This document shows, in pieces, positions 44,981 through 57,373 of a DNA stretch of 64,000 bases (the stretch's first letter is position 1; the number at the start of each line of letters is the position of its first letter). The DNA comes from Steromphala cineraria (lineage: Eukaryota > Mollusca > Gastropoda > Trochida > Trochidae), in assembly GCA_916613615.1 (NCBI GenBank), contig OU744720.1, positions 78,395,338-78,459,337 of the forward strand, read 5' to 3'. The translations under genes were made by a program, and so were the position numbers. The notes under the pieces were generated by a model that was not told the DNA's origin, ran no database searches, and saw nothing but the letters and a program-made list of their open reading frames with translations.

Positions 44981-45181
44981 GTCAAGACGCTACCTGGAGG
45001 GAAGTTACAAACAATCACCCCGACATCCAGTGACCAGGTGTATCGCCCAATCAATAACATCCATAGCGCATCTAATGACGTCCATGCTTTATTAATTCCG
45101 AGCTTACCATATCCGGGACACTTTCAGTTTGAACCTCAGTCGAGTCACGATTCAGTCGCCTGTGACAGAGAAGATTGCTAG
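44981..45181 (+). CDS. Candidate C-terminal exon of an unrecognised gene
   Basis: A strong acceptor (agtcacttctcccag) opens 66 codons, VKTLPGGKLQTITPTSSDQV to FEPQSSHDSVACDREDC, then TAG, with AATAAA at 45368-45373. The peptide has Tyr/Pro motifs (VYRPIN, LPYPGHF) as in cytoplasmic tails. It contains no ATG, so a start-based search would miss it. No family was recognised and upstream exons are unproven. Confidence 0.4.
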   Translation, partial: VKTLPGGKLQTITPTSSDQVYRPINNIHSASNDVHALLIPSLPYPGHFQFEPQSSHDSVACDREDC

Positions 45182-45714
45182 TAGTAAATCATACACTGCG
45201 CGTAAATATGATTTCTTTAAATTTTTGAATCGCTCCAGGTACATTTTGAAATTTTCACTAACCTTCTTAGGCCATTTCTCCCTCTTAAGATCATATATTT
45301 TTTTAGAAAATTCGTCATTTTAAAACTTTCTCGAATACAATCCGACATTTCAAAATATCAATATTTCAATAAAATACATGAGTATTTGAACCATTTGACA
45401 AATCTTTCAGACAAAATTGACAAATCTTTACGATTTGATCCTAAAATGTTGTTTGCGAGTTTGAAGTTATAGACGCTTGCTTTTTCACATATTTGATATT
45501 CAAATTTTATTTTTATACTCAATGGCTGTTCAGCTGATTCAATAAGATATTCTATTAATTCTATCAAATTTGATTTAAAGCCAAAACGCTTGTTCAACTC
45601 AGATATAACTATCAGAACGATATTCTATTTAAACTGAACTATTAAGTTTTAAACAAGCATTTTTAATCTTGACAAAATATTTTTTCATGCTTTGTTTAAA
45701 TATATTTTAATTCA

Positions 45715-46170
45715 TTTATTAAGGAACTTACATGTACACCGAAATTGTCATTTTATGTACAAATGTTCACATGTTCTACAGCTGTCCATAGGACATTTTT
45801 TCATACGCATGTAGTTTTAATTCATTTATTAAGGAACTTACATGAACACCGAAATTGTCAAAGTTTTAATTCATTTATTAAGGAACTTACATGTACACCG
45901 AAATTGTCAAAGTTTTAATTCATTTATTAAGGAACTTACATGTACACCGAAATTGTCAAAGTTTTAATTCATTTATTAAGGAACTTACATGTACACCGAA
46001 ATTGTCAAAGTTTTAATTAATTTATTAAGGAACTTACATGTACACCGAAATTGTCAAAGTTTTACTTCATTTATTAAGGAACTTACATGTACACCGAAAT
46101 TGTCAAAGTTTTAATGCATTTATTAAGGAACTTACATGTACACCGAAATTGTCATTTTATGTACAAATGT
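45715..46170. repeat. 49-bp minisatellite
   Basis: About eight units of gttttaattcatttattaag plus gaacttacatgtacaccgaa and attgtcaaa. The first and last units continue into a shared flank (ATTTTATGTACAAATGTTCA), so the array grew between two copies of a longer segment. Confidence 0.9.
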
Positions 46171-48280
46171 TCACATGTTCTAAAGCTGTTCATATGCTTT
46201 ATTCTTTTATCACCCATCTCAATAGAATACATATTTACACATGTTCAGATGGTTAAAACATTATTTCTTGGTGAGGTAAATACGGAAAAACGCCACTAGT
46301 TACTATTACAGAATTTTTAGAATTTTAATTCCGTTTCATAGTTACCTCATTATATAATCCTACAAGAAGTATAAAGGTGTTTAATTTATTTCTAGTCATT
46401 CATGGATTTGATAGCCTATAAATCTCATCTTAAAGATTTATAAATGTTTAATATTGTTATATGTTTAATGTTATATATTTAATGTTATATATTTTAATAG
46501 TTACATTTAGCAAATCTAGACTTGCTTTTCAAGAGGTTATGTTGAGATCAAAATACATTATATTATTCACTACAGTTATGTGTAAGACTAAGTAAATACG
46601 TATCATATAAGCAACCCTCCTGTCTTTTTCACTTTCTGAAAACAAGTTCACTTTGCTTTCAAGTATTTAACAAAACAAAATAACCCCTCCCCAAAATTTA
46701 CGCATTTGAGAATTTGTGTACACTTTCTACGGATCATCGTTAAGTCTGTTCTAGATCTTTTTAGCTCTTATTATACGTAAGCAGTGGATTATTCCATGAA
46801 ATATGTTTATATTTTATTAATCATTTAATAATAATTTAATATAAAACTGATATTAACAATTATAAATTTCACTATGTGTCATAAAAATATTTTGTTTTCT
46901 ATGTTAGCCCCATGAATTTAAGCCCCCAACAGACAAAATACACGGAAAACCTGGATTTCCCTGTTTAATATCCGCGTTTATAGAGGAAAATGAGGAAATA
47001 ATGAAGCACATGAGGATGGATTTTCCTCAATATTGTTATCGAAACCTTGATATATATATATCTGTTTAACTCTTTGCAAAAGCTATTTGAAAATCTGTAA
47101 GAAACATAGGCCTGTTTTTAAAAAATACTTGATATCATCATATTATCTGTTTGTAAAAGGTACTAAAGCTAACTATTTCGATTTTAAAATAGCTATTTTT
47201 ATGACATATGACGATTTATAAGTAAAGAAGTTTGCGTTCTATTGATGGCATTTAATATTTATTATTCTGAACGGTTTGACCTTAAATCAGTTATGAAATG
47301 TTTAGACTGCTGAAGTCATTACTTACAGGAAACATATTCTTCAGCCTTTTCGCAAAACAAAATGATGTGAAGAAAGTGGTTTAGTGTTTAACATTTCTTG
47401 TGTTTTCACTGCGTTTCAAATACTTCAAGTTTCAGACAAACATTTCTTGAGAATTTTTCCCATTTGTCAATAGTTTCCAAAATTCATGCGTTGTTCAAAC
47501 CATTAACAAGGCATTCAGTAACTGGCATTTGTTTCCTTCCTGGGTAGCCTTTTAATTTTCACTTCATAAGAATCATTTTCCTGGAAGAAATTAATTGTGT
47601 TAGAATAATTTTATTGGTGCCTATATTGGTGGTCTTATACGAAGTTGCTTTACCAAAGTCGGAACAACACAAATAGGTTGCATTATTCTCCAAAAAACAT
47701 AAATAATAATTTTCCTGGTAGAAAAGGGTAAAAACTTTACTTTGAATGTTTTCAAAAGATTATATTAAAATATTAACAAGCTTGTAAATTCATTGTCTTT
47801 ACAAACTATACCCACCCTTTGCTTTTTGGTCAGATTAACCGTTCAGGTAATAGTTTGAACTGTATACATTCGTCGAATTGATGTATTATTAAACCTTAAA
47901 AATATCATGGTAATATAGATATTTTCACCTGCAGCAATATTTGAACATGTTGAAATATGTAATATTCAATAAATGTACAACCTGTAATACAAATAAAAAT
48001 TCATAGGATAGGAAATAAAAACATAAACATAAAAAAATCTAGGTTGTCTTAAAAAACAAATTATTCAAAACGTTTAGAATGTTCTATATATGAGGTACTC
48101 CAGTACTAAAAGTAAACAGATAAACCTTTTCAACAATACAAATGTTTGCAAATGATTTACTTTTCATTTCATAGATGAATTACCGTCACGGTATAATTTA
48201 ATGTTTAACAAGTAGTCACTGGCAGTAACAATATTTGAAAAAATGAGAAAAGGGATTTTTATGAATACTCTGAATTTGCT
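46171..48280. other. AT-rich intergenic stretch
   Basis: No supported features. Confidence 0.35.
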
Positions 48281-48643
48281 TTAAAGGGACAGTAGCGCGT
48301 TTAAGGGGAAATATAATGTGATGTCAGGAAAATGAAAATTAATGGTTCCAATTGAAAGACAATGTATTTTAACCCAAAGGAGCAGTAATAATTCAAATAT
48401 ATAACGTAAAGGTTAGACATGCGATTCCTTTTTCTTACACAAAATGAATTAAAGGAGTTCACACAAAATGGTCGCAAATGGATTTTATGTGAATCTTCAT
48501 ACTTTGTCCTTTGACTATGGGTTATTGGTTTGTGTAATGATATTTTTGACACTGTCAAAATAATACATTTGGCATTAAGTTACAATTATCAGTGAAAAAT
48601 TTGAAATGTAAAATTATCAAAAAACGTGCTACTGCCCCTTTAA
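48281..48643. mobile_element. MITE, TTAAAGGGGCAGTAG family, copy 3
   Basis: Both inverted ends are well kept (TTAAAGGGACAGTAGCGCG and CGTGCTACTGCCCCTTTAA). It is collinear with copies at 16.8 and 23.8 kb. A short GACA microsatellite follows at 48713-48731. Confidence 0.82.
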
Positions 48644-49909
48644 GGTTGTTTTAGTCAATGCCAGCATGAATGCATATATGTGGGCAAAGAAGCGAGTGTC
48701 GTGAGCTGGACAGACAGACAGACAGACAGAAAATGTTATTTCGTCTCACTCGTTTTACACCTGTGAATAAGCAAAGAAGGACACTACTGCTCGAACTGCG
48801 GGCCCGAGTGAAAGTGTCCTCGACGCATGAGCGATGTTAGCATGGAGATGGACTTGATTACTTCCACGCTTTGGTGAGAAACCGGTTCCAGTTGACCTAC
48901 ATTCCGGTTCTTGATTGACCTACATTGTGTTTCAGGATTCAGGTTTATTACTCTTCCAACCTGTTTATTGTTCAATCAAACATAAAGCAACGTGTTTCTT
49001 CCATTTTATGTCATTTTGCTCTCATTCATGGTTCAGCTTATATAAGATACATATTATTACTTTTAACGCATGTACGGTTTTTGTACAATCAATTAAACAT
49101 CAATGTAGTATCTTTTTCCATTCATGTATGGCATTTTGCTCATGACTTAACTTTTGCAAACAACACATAACAATTATATAGTAAATATCCTGTTCTTGTT
49201 GATGCATCTGTTTTATCAAACGTGTTCAACAGAGACCCAAGATGTAACACGTTGCAGTGATAGATTTACCTCCGCTTCCTTCTTCAAGTAATCATAGAAT
49301 TAGGATAGAACCCAGTTCTAAGTCCTGGTAAGCAAATAGTTAAATGTTGAACTATTTGCTTACTTTTTTGAGGACTCATTTAAAACTGTTTGGACTCAAA
49401 TTCGTTGTAATGAGTCCCTGGAGTCAGCAAGTCAAATTGGTCACTGAACAAGTAACGTTTCAATAGAACTATTTACCTTATAATCAAAAAGGACATCAAG
49501 ATAACAAGACATTCGAATTTTCGGAGCAGATTAATATAGTTCTTACAACAGAGAGAAGTATGGAATTGGACCAATAATTAGTCGTCGTTTGTAACACAAA
49601 TTGACCCGGAGTGACACATCTAGACTAAAATTTAGTCTATGAAATATTTTAAATAATTACTGTACCTTCATTTATGTTATTTTATTTCTTGAGGCTTTTC
49701 ATTTCATTTCATGTGTATTCAGTCAATCTAGACCTGCAGAAACAGGATCTAGACTATATACACGTAAAAGGCTCCTATTTGATACACAGTCATGAAGCAG
49801 GACTACGGCACATCCCGACTGGTATCATTTTACAGCATTGAGTGTTCGCGAGCGCTCGCCTACATTCAGGGGAATATCGTGTTACTGAACAGGGGACTAG
49901 TTTGATGTG

Positions 49910-49960
49910 AGTGAGGCTATATAAAGACGAATCGATAGTATGACAGTCAGCGAGTTTATG
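49910..49960 (+). promoter_or_regulatory. Possible TATA promoter
   Basis: GGCTATATAAAGACG at about 49916-49930 lies in locally GC-richer DNA. Candidate initiator sequence follows about 30 nt downstream. No exon was identified after it. Confidence 0.25.
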
Positions 49961-50239
49961 TCTAGTTCGATACGGGTTAATCACCCGGTGCCTCGTCCCA
50001 CTCAGTATATGAGGCTAACGAGTCCATAGAGGAATAATGGAGAATCGTTTGTGTCTAAATTGCATTGTTATTCGTGAGCTGTTTTTGTAAATGGTTTGCA
50101 AATTCTATAACAAAGGATATGTCTATCTTGCTTCATGGTCATTGCTGCACCATCTGTCTCTGTTCATTTTTAGAGTTGTATGTTTAAATGTCTTCACCGA
50201 ATAAGTTATCAAACATGATGATTACTGTTTCAAACTGGT

Positions 50240-50840
50240 TATTCAGATGTCTGGATTTTCAGGAATGTGGAAATGATTTTGTTGAAACAAACTTGCATAG
50301 ATTTAGACATCCAATCTTGGTATGGGCAAATAGAATCATCAACATTTCTTAAAACATATTCATCCTTTAAAACTATATTTGGACAAGAAAAGTATCTAAG
50401 TTTTAGAACTGATAAGGATTTGAAAAATGTATTTGTGAATTTTAGAATTCAGAAAATGCGTTTGAACAAATACACATCCTATTCTGATTTATTATGTAAT
50501 CGTCGTAACTTAAGAGCTGTTGAAGAGGAATTTCATTTTGTTCTTGTTTGTCCTATCTTCCGGGAAAGTAGAACGAAACTCATACCGAATCAATTTTATC
50601 AGTTTCCAACGCAGCTGATCTTTTGTCTCGCAAAAATGAAAGTGTATTTAAACGTTTTGATATATAATTGAAAATAAATTTGTATGTATGAAATTAAGCT
50701 CGCACACCAACATGTTCCTGTACTTATTATCTGTATAAATTGTACACTATTTTTGTATTTGTACTCTGGGCCACGCGGCCTCCAATGCTGACATGAATCT
50801 CTCTGTCTCTCAAATGTGATCAAACACCGTAAAATTGTTA
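50240..50840 (+). pseudogene. 3' end of a LINE ORF2, truncated
   Basis: An open frame to 50671 ends with a pattern typical of LINE ORF2 C-termini: CNRRNLRAVEEEFHFVLVCP and IFRESRTKLIP. It is 5'-truncated with no RT motifs. A short 3' UTR follows, with GTACTCTGGGCCACGCGGCC near its end. The clade was not determined. Confidence 0.6.
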
Positions 50841-51414
50841 TTTTCGTGATTGCACTTTTTGCTTTACTTATACTTGTACAATAAGTGACAATCCTTTTTC
50901 TGGATTCCAATCCTCGCCACCAAATCTGACAACTTTCGCTGGCAATGACCGAACCGTTTACCCACTCCACCACCTTGCCTTTATTTCTCAAAGTATGAAC
51001 CCAAATTTAACAATGACACAATCCGAACATATCTTTACTTTTCCAAATGCCATGTACATTGAGAGAACGTTGTGAAACTCCGCAAGAGGGGAACAATGCA
51101 CGTACTTACTGTGCCGGCAATTGAATAATTTCATAATAAACAAACTCCATTCTTTTCAAAGACTAATAATATTTTTTGCACACTGAAGTACAAAAGAAAG
51201 TTTACATCACAGTTAATCGAATTATTTGATATTTAAAATGCATATGATGCATTTGACTATTGCATAATCACAATCACATTTGCAGTAGTGTGAACGAATT
51301 TCATGGTATCTAGTTCATGTTTTATCAAAATATATTTGTTAAATGTGACCAGGGGTAAAAAGCAAAATGTACACAAAGATGTAAATATGTTTAGAAAAAA
51401 GGGTCATTTGTTTT

Positions 51415-52145
51415 CAAATGTTGTGACGTCTTAAACACTTTAAATGTTGTGACGTCTTAAACACTTTAAATGCTGGGACGTCTTGAACATTTCAAATAGT
51501 GTGACGTCTTGAACATTTCAAATGGTGTGACGTCTTGAACATTTTAAATGGTGTGACGTCTTGAACATTTCAAATAGTGTGACGTCTTGAACATTTTAAA
51601 TGGTGTGACGTCTTGAACATTTCAAATAGTGTGACGTCTTGAACATTTCAAATGGTGTGACGTCTTGAACATTTCAAATAGTGTGACGTCTTGAACATTT
51701 CAAATAGTGTGACGTCTTGAACATTTTAAATGGTGTGACGTCTTGAACACTTCAAATGTTGTGACGTCTTGAACATTTCAAATGGTTTGACGCCTTTAAC
51801 ACTTCAAATGTGACGTCTTGAACACTTCAAATGGTGTGACGTCTTGAACACTTCAAATGGTGTGACGTCTTAAACACTTCAAATGTTGTGACCTCTTTAA
51901 CATTTCAAATGGTGTGACGTCTTGAACACTTCAAAAGTGACGTCTTGAACACTTCAAATCCTGGGACGTCTTGAACACTTAAAATGTTGTGACGTCTTGA
52001 ACACTTCAAATGTTGTGACGTCTTGAACACTTCAAATGTTGTGACGTCTTGAACACTTAAAATGTTGTGACGTCTTGAACACTTAAAATGCTGGGACGTC
52101 TTGAACACTTAAAATGCTGGGACGTCTTGAGGTGTAACGTCTTGA
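51415..52145. repeat. 26-bp minisatellite carrying TGACGTC in every unit
   Basis: About 27 units of the type tgtgacgtcttgaacatttc plus aaatgg. Most contain TGACGTCT, one base from the palindromic CRE (TGACGTCA); some units read GGGACGTCT. No gene start was seen close by. Confidence 0.9.
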
Positions 52146-53569
52146 CGGCGTAGTGTTCTTTCACGCTTCGTTAATTTAGGAAAAATACATAATTAATCTT
52201 TAATAAAAGTCCAAAGTACGATTAAGTCAGTCAACTTTACTTCATGAGTAACACATGACGGATAAAACACAGAGGGGCGTTTGTGAAGTCTCGTATAATA
52301 ATAACATACGAACTTACAAAAAGGTATGAATTTCGGTAATATATGACCAATTAATAATTTCATATTTTCATATCATAAAATCAAACATACTGTCCTCCTA
52401 TTTCACCAATTTATTGTTCTTTTCCCTCTTCTGTTTCAACTAGACTAATTGATTGCGTGGCTTATCCCTTATCCTAGACTAAATTGTCTACTGTTAAAAT
52501 TGAAAGGAGTCCACTGAAACTGTTCATTTTCATGAATTGCGTTGATCTAGACTTGCTTCAATAACATAGACTAGCATGGGGCTATACAGACATTTTGTTT
52601 CAGGAGCTGTTGATACAGAAACTGTCCAGTATATATTTCACGTGATACATATGCAGAACACCCGTTTAACATAGATATTATTTTATTCGTTGAATCTGTC
52701 ACTCTTGAGTATATAAATAACATGCTCCCGTACACAAACAGTGAACTCCTAGTACTCACATTTACGAGCTAGTAAAAAAGCGGTCACAGCTGACTTATCA
52801 ATCGACGTGCCCGACATTCCTCCCCTATGGCCACTCATTGATGCAACTATCTTCAAATCACTATAGAAACACCCATTGTGGCAAACCCACGCAGCGCACA
52901 TCACAAACAGAACCGGTTTTATTGCGATTTATGTTGAACGAAATATTTGTATGCTTCAATTCAATCCTTTCTGTCGATGTGGTTACATTTTGGCAAGGCC
53001 GGAGATCTCGAGGTTATGCTTTGTATGACATTTTTTTAATCTTGTAGTAAAACTGAATAAAAAGGAAAACACTCTTCCTGTAAACGTTTAACAGCCAACC
53101 CCTGTGATTTGCTTCATATATTGTTTTGCTTTGTTACGAACGTAAATGACATTATTCATAAATAAAAAATAAAACTCACACATTCATCCCAAAATGGCAA
53201 TTATACGATAATACCTGTTTTCAATGAATATTTAAAAACAGTCATATATGTTCGCTGAAGGTAAATTCACACGTCCAATCTACATGGATACAAGTTATAT
53301 ACTCTGATTTAAACAGTATTATATTTCCACAACAAGACAGTTATTCACAAAAATGAAATGTGACATACAAAATGAAAGGAAATAGGATCAGCAAACAGGC
53401 AAAAATAGCCTATATAAATGCTTCTCCTAAAATACACTTACAGAACAATTATATGACTACATTTATGGAAAATACAAGAAAATGTAACTAAACATGATCA
53501 ATTAAACTCAAATTTGCATTTGGTCTATATACTCTATTGAACAGTATCAGCTTTCTCTCACAGATTCTC
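52146..53569. other. AT-rich intergenic stretch
   Basis: Nothing supported. GAGTATATAAATAAC near 52708 is TATA-like, but has no linked exon. Confidence 0.35.
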
Positions 53570-54175
53570 AAGAATCTTAAGAAGAACTTGACATTGTGCG
53601 TTCATCGACTTTACAAAAGCATTTGACAACGTCTGGAGAGTTGGTTTATGGCATAAATTGTTAACAAATAATATTGAGGGAAAAATCCTAATTTAGTTAG
53701 AAATATGTACAGTAATATAAAGTAATGTATTCCTGTTGATGATGTACATTCCGAATATTTCTCAAGGTTTCGTGGTGTTTGTCAAGGAGAAATTCTTTCC
53801 CCGTTTTTGTTCTATTTGTTTTCTAAATAACACAGATGGGTTTTTTTCAGCCAGGTATTCATGGTGTAACAATTGATACCCATGATGATTTATGTTATAA
53901 AGTACAAGAAGTTTATGGATGCCAAACTTCTTTATTCACATTTTGCTATTCTGTGAATGAAGAAGTTGGACATCCATAAAATGCTTGTACTGTATATCCT
54001 TACAACTTTTAGAATGCCACTCAAACAGTTTGATTTATGTATAAAACTTGTCTTTCTTTTATATGGCGATGATACTGTACTTCTAGGAGAAACCCCATTG
54101 AAACAATATTCATTAGATAGTTTTCATGAATATTGTGAACTTCGAAAACTAAGATTGTTGTATTTGGAATAGGGG
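53570..54175 (+). pseudogene. Decayed LINE reverse-transcriptase fragment
   Basis: RT palm motifs survive in different frames: FIDFTKAFDNVW (about 53605), FRGVCQGEILSPFLF (about 53770), and LYGDDTVLLGE (about 54060) followed by SFHEYCELRKLR. Stops and frameshifts break it. The usual YADD box is YGDD here, possibly through decay. Confidence 0.75.
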
Positions 54176-54374
54176 TAAAATCTGAATCATATTTTTCCTT
54201 TCGGTTTTGAAATGCAAATGTTGAATTATCAGATTGCTACACATACCTTGAAATAAATTTTCATAGAAATAAGACAATTATTTTGGCTACAAAGAATCTT
54301 GTATATAGAGTCAAAAAAGCTATGTTTTCACTTCTGAAAGATCACGTTATATTGATTTACCTATAGACTCCATT

Positions 54375-54690
54375 CTTAAAGGGGCTGTAGCACGTTTTTG
54401 AAAAAAATTTCACTAACGATTGTACGGTAAAGCAAGGATTTTCATATGTTCATCCTTGGTTAATGCTAAATGGATTATTTTGATAGTGTCAAAAATCTCA
54501 TTACACAAACCAATCATCCATGGTCAGAGAAAAAATCCTTGGTTAATGCTAAATGTATTATTTTGATAGTGTCAAAAATCTCATTACACAAACCAATCAT
54601 CCATGGTCAGAGAAAAAATTATAAAGATTCACTTAGAGTCCATTTTGTAAACACCTTTAATTCATTTTGTGTAAGAAAAAGCATGTATTC
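54375..54690. mobile_element. MITE, TTAAAGGGGCAGTAG family, rearranged copy 4
   Basis: The left end is TTAAAGGGGCTGTAGCACG. The interior is in the opposite orientation to the other copies, contains a roughly 95-bp direct duplication (CCTTGGTTAATGCTAAATG at about 54453 and 54538), and lacks the right end. Confidence 0.7.
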
Positions 54691-54879
54691 TGCTTCCTTA
54701 CTACTTTATTAAGTAGTATTTTAACAAAATGTTTATCACAATCTTTCATACATTTTATTTATGAAATCTATTTTGTATTCCTGTACGCCTACACGTTTAA
54801 TTTCGTGATTGACCAAAAACTTGATGTTATATTTCCTGGCAATAATTAATAATGGCAATATCAAATAACATCAGAAGAA

Positions 54880-55250
54880 GTTTATACTAAACGAGGTCCC
54901 GTTTAATAACATATTTATGAAGCGAGGGAATGGTTTGAAATTTAACGAGCGAAAGCCAGTCAGCCAGCGCGCGATGTTGTTATACAATGTGTAACAACTT
55001 TATAGATTTTTTAAACAGCGATATATTCAACGGGCAAGTTATAAACTTCAATTAACGACGTTATTATGGAGTGACATGTGGACTAGAACGTTTCAAAGGG
55101 ATTTTATGTACGCTTATTGGTACAACGGTAAGTTTCAATTTCAGCTGTAACGTCTGCGCAGTTTAGCTTGCGCATGAAACCGTATTGATAAGGAACCCAG
55201 TGCGGAGGCCATTTGTACGCCACGTTGATGACATAAATTTACCATATGAT
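54880..55250. other. Unclassified stretch upstream of the SRP RNA gene
   Basis: It shows AACGAGCGAAAGCC and CAACGGGCAAGTTAT, loosely like parts of the repeat split by the DIRS element, in mixed orientation. It may be a diverged relative. Confidence 0.3.
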
Positions 55251-55374
55251 GTCAAATAACAATTTATTTGATCATACTTGCACTTATATTAAGATGATAA
55301 TATCTCTACATATATACAATCAATAACCAATATGTAAAAATGTAGTATTTTATGATAAAATTTAAACTTAAACT

Positions 55375-55382
55375 TAAATATA
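55375..55382 (+). promoter_or_regulatory. TATA-like element of the SRP RNA gene
   Basis: TAAATATA stands about 25 bp before the presumed RNA start, a spacing suited to Pol III genes with external elements. Confidence 0.4.
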
Positions 55383-55400
55383 CGAAATCACTCCTATGCT

Positions 55401-55703
55401 GTCGGCTGGGAGTTGTGGCGTGCTCCTGTAATCCTGCTACTTGGAGGCCAGGGTCGGGGACGATTTGAGGGCGGGGGTTCTGTCTTCAGGCGTTCTATGT
55501 CGATCGGGTGTCCGCGCTAAGCCCGGCATCAATATGGTGATATCGGAGGAGTCTGATATCACCAGGTTGTCTAAGGAGGGACGAATCGGCCCAGGGCAGT
55601 GATGCAGCAGGCAAAAGTCCCCGTGTCGCGCAGTAGTGGGATCGCACCCGTGAATAGGCGTCTGGAGGTAGCCCGTCCAATATAGTTGGACTCGTTCCTT
55701 TTT
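55401..55703 (+). ncRNA. Signal recognition particle RNA (7SL)
   Basis: SRP RNA is the scaffold of the particle that targets signal-peptide ribosomes to the ER. The sequence aligns over its whole length with animal 7SL: an Alu domain (GGCTGGGAGTTGTGGCGTGC, CCTGTAATCCTGCTACTTGG), GATCGGGTGTCCGCGCTAAG, GGCATCAATATGGTGA, the CACCAGGTTGTCTAAGGAGG segment, and AGTAGTGGGATCGCACCCGT. Helix 6 keeps a 9-bp stem (55536-55544 with 55555-55563) and a GGAG tetraloop (55548-55551). Helix 8 keeps a GNRA loop, GTGA (55599-55602), and the AGCAGG-AAAAGTCCC internal loop that binds SRP54. It ends in TTTTT (55699-55703), a Pol III stop. Preserved loops argue for a real gene, not a pseudogene. The exact 5' end is approximate. 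Confidence 0.92.
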
Positions 55704-56639
55704 GCATATTTGTCGATATGTATTTCATTAAAAACTTGTGTATTTTATTAATTATATCTAATAAATATATTTCATTCACTCTTTCGTGTATATTTTAAAA
55801 TTCCACATCTGCCCTTTGTTTATCATCGCGAAGCGTTTATAAAATCACTGAACCAGCTTATGTTCATCCTAAGCTTTGCCGTGCTTTGTCAAAACAAAAA
55901 GAAATAAAGACGTGTTGAAAGATACCGATTTCAACGTATTGATACGGAAATTTGCATTGATATACAGTTGATGAATTTCTATAATCCAATTGCCATATGA
56001 GTTAAATCATGACATAAGCGTTTTATTCCAAATTTTGTTAAAAACGTGATTCAGAATTTCACTGCTTAGTTTCTCTCTCCAAAGACAAGACTTATGCTGG
56101 GCCAAAAAAAGGGTCCATTGTGTTCTTCGCATTTTCATAAATTTTGCTTATGAGGGATATATATATATATATGAATATATTATTCAATATATAAACGTTT
56201 TGTTATAACTCGAGTAGACAATTCAAGTTATTAATGAAACCATACAACACTTAGTTAATTAGTTTATCAAATACAAACACGTAAATATAAAGTTGTATCT
56301 CATTTGATATTATGGCTTCTCACGAGCTCAGGCCAAGGATAACAAAATGTACAGGTGTTAATGTAAAGTTAAATCCAAATATATTATGAGTTGATAGCGT
56401 GGATAACACACGCAATGTTCGATTTAAATTGACATGGCGAGCAATGCAAATTGTAAATACTGCTCTAAATTGTAATAAAAACTGCTCCAGATTATAATAA
56501 TTGCTCAAAATTATGCAATCTAAATAATTTTACAACAGTATGATGTAATAAAAAAACTATATTTATTTAGATTGAAATATGATATAGGTTCTCCAAGCCA
56601 TTTTAAAAAGTGTTCAAGGTCTATTATTATTATTAGTAT
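55704..56639. other. AT-rich intergenic stretch
   Basis: TA microsatellite at about 56157-56173; no gene. Confidence 0.35.
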
Positions 56640-57373
56640 GGTAGGGAAAGAGTTTGATCGTTGTGGTTATGTTGCTGGGGGTATTTTAGTGGGCAGAGAC
56701 CTATACAAGGACGTAGTTGGAGATCTAGTCGAAGGTGAAAATGTAGCTGTTGACTTAGAGTTGTTCACGTAGATACAGACTTAGATGAAGATTGACACAA
56801 AAAAGTAGATGAAGATAAAGATTTGTAATAGTAGATGCTGACAACAAAGATGAAGATATAGTCGAAGATAAAGACGTAGATATAAACGTTAATGCACAGT
56901 CACGTATTTTCAGGTTTAAAGGTAAATGACGATTAAGATATATCTAAATATGTAGATGTAAATGGATATAGATGGAGATGAAGATGGAGACGTAGATATA
57001 GACGTAGGTGTTAAGATAAGTACATAAGTGATGATGTAGGTAAATTTGCCCTACGTCTTCGTCTTTATCTTTGAATAGATCCCCATCTACATCTATGTCG
57101 TCAGCATCCTATTTCTACATATTTATCTTCATCTACACCTTCGTGTCCATCTACATCTATCTCTGTATCTACGTGAACATCACCGTCTATGTCTACCACA
57201 ACATGTTCACCTCCGACTAGATCTGCATCTACCTCTTTGTCAACGTCTGGTTCTTCTTCTTCATTTACATCTACACCGATATCAATATCAACGTTTAATT
57301 TTGCGGTTTCAACACGATCACCAAAACTGAAAATACCATCACTATCAGGATAACCAGGATATATGTAAAGCAC
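56640..57373. repeat. Inverted pair of GATGTA-rich, acidic-coding repeats
   Basis: The left arm (56640-57020) is rich in GTAGATG/GAAGATG on the + strand; the right arm (57055-57373) shows the complement. The arms are homologous: DLVEGENVAVD in the left arm (+) against DLVGGEHVVVD in the right arm (-). The right arm is open for 90 residues (Asp/Val/Glu-rich), the left for 66. Probably diverged inverted copies of an acidic-repeat sequence. Confidence 0.6.

Noticed and set aside
51415..52145. CRISPR-like array
   Set aside because: Units are contiguous with no unique spacers and the genome is eukaryotic. It is a minisatellite.
55495..55779. Open frame of 94 aa on the minus strand
   Set aside because: It is antisense to the SRP RNA gene, whose conserved RNA structure explains the sequence.
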